64,000 nucleotides of DNA. Origin: Acidimicrobiaceae bacterium (GTDB lineage Bacteria; Actinomycetota; Acidimicrobiia; Acidimicrobiales; Palsa-688). The stretch covers positions 12,524-76,523 of the forward strand of contig PMWT01000066.1 of assembly GCA_003166025.1 (NCBI GenBank), given 5' to 3'. Under the pieces are notes generated by a model that saw nothing but the letters and a program-made list of their open reading frames with translations, had not been told where the DNA came from and searched no databases. This document shows positions 60,491 to 64,000 of the stretch, in pieces (position 1 is the first letter of the stretch; each line of letters opens with the position of its first letter). The position numbers were made by a program, and so were the translations under genes.

Positions 60491-61942
60491 CTAGCCCAGC
60501 CGGAAGGCCGACTTGGGCAGCCGGTAGGCAAAATCGGTGGCCAGCTCGGCGGCATCTGCGCCCTCGAGCCGGTGCTCGGCCACCAGACGGGCGAGGAAGG
60601 CACAATGCGCCCGGCGGGCCAGGTCATGGCGCGCCGGTACCGAACAATAGGCACGAGTGTCGTCCACGAACCCGGCCGACTTGGCGAAACCCGCGCTCTC
60701 GGTGATCGCGCCCCAGAACCGGGTCATGGCGTCAGGCGAGTCGAGGAACCACCACGGCGCCCCCAGCCACAGGCCCGGGTAATAGCTCGCCATCGGGGCC
60801 AGTTCCCGGGAGAACACCGTCTCGTCCACGGTGAAGGCCACCATCCGGAAGCCGGGATGAGAACCGAAACGGTCCAGCAAACGCTGCAGGGAGGCGGTAT
60901 AGCCCGTGGCTACGGGGAAATCGCCTCCGATGTCGGCACCATAACGGGTCAGGGCAGCCGTGTCATGGCTGCGCCACACCCCGGGGTGCAGCTGCATCAC
61001 GAGGCCGTCCTCGGCTGACATGCGGGCCATCTCCATGATCATGTGGGCACTGAAATTGGCGACATCAGAGGCGTCGTGGGGCCCGGTCCGTAGACGGTCG
61101 TAGAGCCGGGACGCCTCCCGCTCGCTCAGCTCCAAGGCTTCGGGCCAAAGGTGGCCGTGATCAGTGGCGGTGGCCCCCAGATCCTTGAAGGCGGCTCGGC
61201 GCGACTCGAGAGCAGATATGTACCCGCGGTACGTCGTGGTGTCGGTACCTGAGACGTCCGCCAACGCCTCCAGTTGCTCGGCCCACCGGGCGGTGCGGGA
61301 GGGGTCTATTACCATGTCGGGCCGGAAGGTGGGGATGACCCTGCCTTCCCAGGTCGGGTCGTCGCGAAGGACCTTGTGGGCGGACAGGTCGGCCAGGGGC
61401 GAGTCGGTCGTGGCCAGGACTTCGAGGCCGAAGCGCCCGTATAGCGCCCGGGGGCGGAACTGGTCCGAGCCGAGCTCGGCGGTGATGTGGTCGTATGTCT
61501 CGTCGGCCGTACCCTCGGTGAGCGGCTCGGTGATGGCGAAAAGGCTGGCCAGCTCATCCTCAAGCCAAAGCCGCATGACCGTCCCGCGAAAGACCGGCCA
61601 GTAACGGCACAACCGGCGCCAGACTTCCCGCGGCTCGGCCACCGGGCCCGTCTCGCCCGGGGCACGAAAACCGAGGTCGGCATAGGAGGCCCCATGGGCA
61701 TGAAGCAGCCGAAGGACGTAGTGGTCCGGTCTAACCAGTAGCTCCACCGGGTCGGCATAAGCCCTGTCGTCGGCCAGGACGGCGGCATCGACGTGACCGT
61801 GTGGCGATATGAGCGGGAGCTCGGCCACCTGGCGGTAAAGCCCGAGAGCCACCTCTCGCACCGCCGGCTCGACCGGCATCAACCGGTGCGGGTGAGGGAA
61901 CGTCGGGTGCGGGCGAAGGGTCACCCTCAGACGGTACCGCAC
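60491..61942 (-). CDS. uxaC: Glucuronate isomerase
   Basis: LPLISPHGHVDAAVLADDRAYADPVELLVRPDHYVLRLLHAHGA; start possibly internal. Confidence 0.88.
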   Translation of the reverse strand: MRYRLRVTLRPHPTFPHPHRLMPVEPAVREVALGLYRQVAELPLISPHGHVDAAVLADDRAYADPVELLVRPDHYVLRLLHAHGASYADLGFRAPGETGPVAEPREVWRRLCRYWPVFRGTVMRLWLEDELASLFAITEPLTEGTADETYDHITAELGSDQFRPRALYGRFGLEVLATTDSPLADLSAHKVLRDDPTWEGRVIPTFRPDMVIDPSRTARWAEQLEALADVSGTDTTTYRGYISALESRRAAFKDLGATATDHGHLWPEALELSEREASRLYDRLRTGPHDASDVANFSAHMIMEMARMSAEDGLVMQLHPGVWRSHDTAALTRYGADIGGDFPVATGYTASLQRLLDRFGSHPGFRMVAFTVDETVFSRELAPMASYYPGLWLGAPWWFLDSPDAMTRFWGAITESAGFAKSAGFVDDTRAYCSVPARHDLARRAHCAFLARLVAEHRLEGADAAELATDFAYRLPKSAFRLG

Positions 61943-61977
61943 CCGCCGCGGTGGCGGCCGGGAGTGGGGACGGCCAG

Positions 61978-62601
61978 TTATTCGAGGGGACCGGGGTAAG
62001 CGGCTTCGGCTTTGTCGGCCAGGGCGTTGACCTGTTTTCGCACCACCACGACCAGGGCCACGACCACGGCTATGGCCACGGCGCCGACGACGATATCGAT
62101 CGTCCCCGACGCTTTTTTCAGTGTGTTGGCTGCATTATATGAAAGAGCCGTATAAACGGCAGCCCATATGACGGCGCCGGCAGCGCTGGCCACAGTGAAC
62201 CTCTTCCACTCCATATGCACGGTGCCGGCGAGGAAGGAAATATAGGTGCGCAAAACCGAAACAAAACGCCCGAAGAAGACCACCTTTCCACCCTGGCGGT
62301 CGAGCACGTACCTTCCCACTTTGAGCTTGCGCTCGTCCAGGCGGACCTTGCTCCCATAACGGCGGGCCAGGGCGAAGCCGCCCTTCATACCTATAAGGTA
62401 GCCGGCGACGTTCCCCGCCACAGCCGAAACCGCTGCCACCGCGAATATGGCCCACGGGTTTAGATGGTGCGTGTGGCCGGCATAGGCCCCCGCGGCTATA
62501 AGGGCCGTCTCGCCCGGGATCGGGACCCCGAGGCTCTCGGCGGCGATGAACGCGAAGATGGCCCAGTAGCCGTAGGAGCTGATCAGATGAGAGGTGCTCA
62601 T
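61978..62601 (-). CDS. DedA family membrane protein
   Basis: FIAAESLGVPIPGETALIAAGAYAG...GNVAGYLIGMKGG...GRYVLDRQGGKVVFFGRFVSVLRTYISFLAGT. Confidence 0.9.
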   Translation of the reverse strand: MSTSHLISSYGYWAIFAFIAAESLGVPIPGETALIAAGAYAGHTHHLNPWAIFAVAAVSAVAGNVAGYLIGMKGGFALARRYGSKVRLDERKLKVGRYVLDRQGGKVVFFGRFVSVLRTYISFLAGTVHMEWKRFTVASAAGAVIWAAVYTALSYNAANTLKKASGTIDIVVGAVAIAVVVALVVVVRKQVNALADKAEAAYPGPLE

Positions 62602-62666
62602 TGCCGGGCTGGGAGCCTACTCTTCAGCTACCGGTCAACGCGGGTGGGACGAGTACTGTCGTGGGC

Positions 62667-64000
62667 ATGGGCAGCCCGGGCCGTGGCGGCGAGGTGCGCC
62701 TGGGAGTGCTGGCCTCGGGTAGCGGGACGGTCCTGGAGGCCATGCTGAGCGCCGGTACCGACGTCTGCGTGGTCCTGGCTGATCGCCGCTGCCGGGCACT
62801 TCAGGTGGCGGCGGAGGCGGGAGTGCCCGCCGAACTGCTGCTCCGCGGGGAGTACGGGAAAGACTTCGACCGCGCCGCTTATACCCGGCAGCTGGTCAAA
62901 GTGCTCGAAGGCTACGGGGTGGACGTGGTGGCGATGGCCGGCTTCGGCACCATCTTCAGTCCCGAGATCTTCGCCGCCTTCCCGGGACGCGTCCTCAACA
63001 CCCATCCGGCCCTCCTTCCCGCGTTCAAGGGCTGGCACGCCGTGCGGGACGCGCTGGCCGCGGGCGTGACCGTAACCGGTACGACCGTCCACCTGGCAAC
63101 CGAGCGAGTGGACGACGGGCCTGTCCTGGCCCAGCAGGAGGTCCCTGTCCTTCCCGGCGACACAGAGCAGACCCTTCACGAGAGGATCAAGGCCGTTGAG
63201 CGCCGGCTCTACCCCCAAACCATCGAGCGCTTCCTGGCCCAGCTCCGACAGAGCCAGGTGAGGCCGGTGACGACAACAGGAGGCACTGGTGTGAAGGCAC
63301 TGCTTTCGGTTTACGACAAGACCGGGCTGGAGGATTTCGCCGCCGCGCTGGTGGCCTCCGGGTACGGGCTGGTGGCCAGCGGGAAGACGGCGGCTGCTCT
63401 CGAAGCAGCCGGCTTGCCTCACGAGACCGTCGAAGCGGTGACGGATTGGCCGGAAATGCTGGGCGGCCGGGTGAAAACCCTCCACCCTCGCCTCCACGCG
63501 GGCATCCTGGCGGACCTGGACGACCCCAGGCACCGCGACGACCTGGCTCGGCACGGCATCGACCCGATCGGCCTGGTCGTGTGCAACCTGTACCCGTTCC
63601 GCTCCCAGCCTTCGGTCGAAATGATCGACATAGGCGGGGTCACGCTTTTGCGGGCTGCGGCCAAGAACTGGGCTCGCGTCGCGGTCGTCGTGGACCCCGC
63701 CGACTACGCCTTGGTGACGGGGAAGGTGCACGAGGGCGGACAAGCCCTCGACGATGACCTCAGGCTATACCTGGCCCGCAAAGCCTTTGCCCACACGGCG
63801 GCATATGACGCCAGCATCGTCAGCTGGCTCGACGATGTCGCGGGCGCGGCTGCGAGCGCGGGGCCGCCGGCGGAAAACGTCGGGGCCGACGGGCACCAAC
63901 GTCGGCTGCCACCGACCCTGCACCTGTCCCTCGAGCTCGCTCAGCCGCTGCGCTACGGCGAGAACCCCCACCAGTCCGGCGCCCGTTACCGCAACACGGG
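62667..64000 (+). CDS. purN-purH: In-frame PurN-PurH reading frame (GAR formyltransferase plus start of AICAR transformylase/IMP cyclohydrolase), runs off right edge
   Basis: Translated by hand from ATG 62667: LGVLASGSGTVLEAML...LNTHPALLPAFKGWHAVRDAL...DDGPV, then ...RPVTTTGGTGVKALLSVYDKTGLEDFAAALV...GRVKTLHPRLHAGIL...RYGENPHQSGARY with no stop between. Confidence 0.85.
   Translation, partial: MGSPGRGGEVRLGVLASGSGTVLEAMLSAGTDVCVVLADRRCRALQVAAEAGVPAELLLRGEYGKDFDRAAYTRQLVKVLEGYGVDVVAMAGFGTIFSPEIFAAFPGRVLNTHPALLPAFKGWHAVRDALAAGVTVTGTTVHLATERVDDGPVLAQQEVPVLPGDTEQTLHERIKAVERRLYPQTIERFLAQLRQSQVRPVTTTGGTGVKALLSVYDKTGLEDFAAALVASGYGLVASGKTAAALEAAGLPHETVEAVTDWPEMLGGRVKTLHPRLHAGILADLDDPRHRDDLARHGIDPIGLVVCNLYPFRSQPSVEMIDIGGVTLLRAAAKNWARVAVVVDPADYALVTGKVHEGGQALDDDLRLYLARKAFAHTAAYDASIVSWLDDVAGAAASAGPPAENVGADGHQRRLPPTLHLSLELAQPLRYGENPHQSGARYRNT

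Noticed and set aside
62628-63743. 371-aa minus-strand ORF
   Set aside because: Antisense to the PurN-PurH frame, which has strong homology features.

Overview
High-GC actinobacterial-type chromosome segment, probably Acidimicrobiia-like (lineage is inference). Main blocks: (1) left edge to 14 kb: FHA/zinc-ribbon protein, DUF732-like lipoprotein, truncated haemoglobin, alpha/beta hydrolase, GH15, ftsEX, a GlgA/GlgM-type glycosyltransferase with glgC, the cytochrome bc/aa3 module qcrB-qcrA-qcrC-ctaE, and the 7-deazaguanine pair queF-queE. (2) 14-31 kb, minus strand: a near-complete S10/spc/alpha ribosomal superoperon, rplC through rplQ and truA, with secY, adk, map and rpoA. It lacks rpsJ upstream of rplC and infA between map and rpmJ, and several of its ribosomal proteins carry long low-complexity charged tails. 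(3) 31-43 kb: M1-like metallopeptidase, a flippase-GT2 fusion, a liv branched-chain amino-acid ABC system whose LivM has an unusual N-terminal membrane extension, and a Drr-like ABC exporter. (4) 43-62 kb, accessory: VOC proteins, MBL hydrolase, serine hydrolase, two WYL regulators, DUF4349, GH172, a GH116 remnant, a TIM-barrel/FGE fusion, an integrase remnant next to tRNA-Thr(CGT), an MFS exporter, uxaC and DedA. (5) Right edge: an open frame that reads through from PurN into PurH with no stop. This frame is absent from the ORF track because it runs off the window. No rRNA operon or CRISPR array was seen. The most interesting items are the PurN-PurH read-through frame, the TIM-barrel/FGE fusion in a decaying glycan locus, the flippase-GT2 fusion, the LivM extension with a duplicated motif, and the remodelled ribosomal operon.
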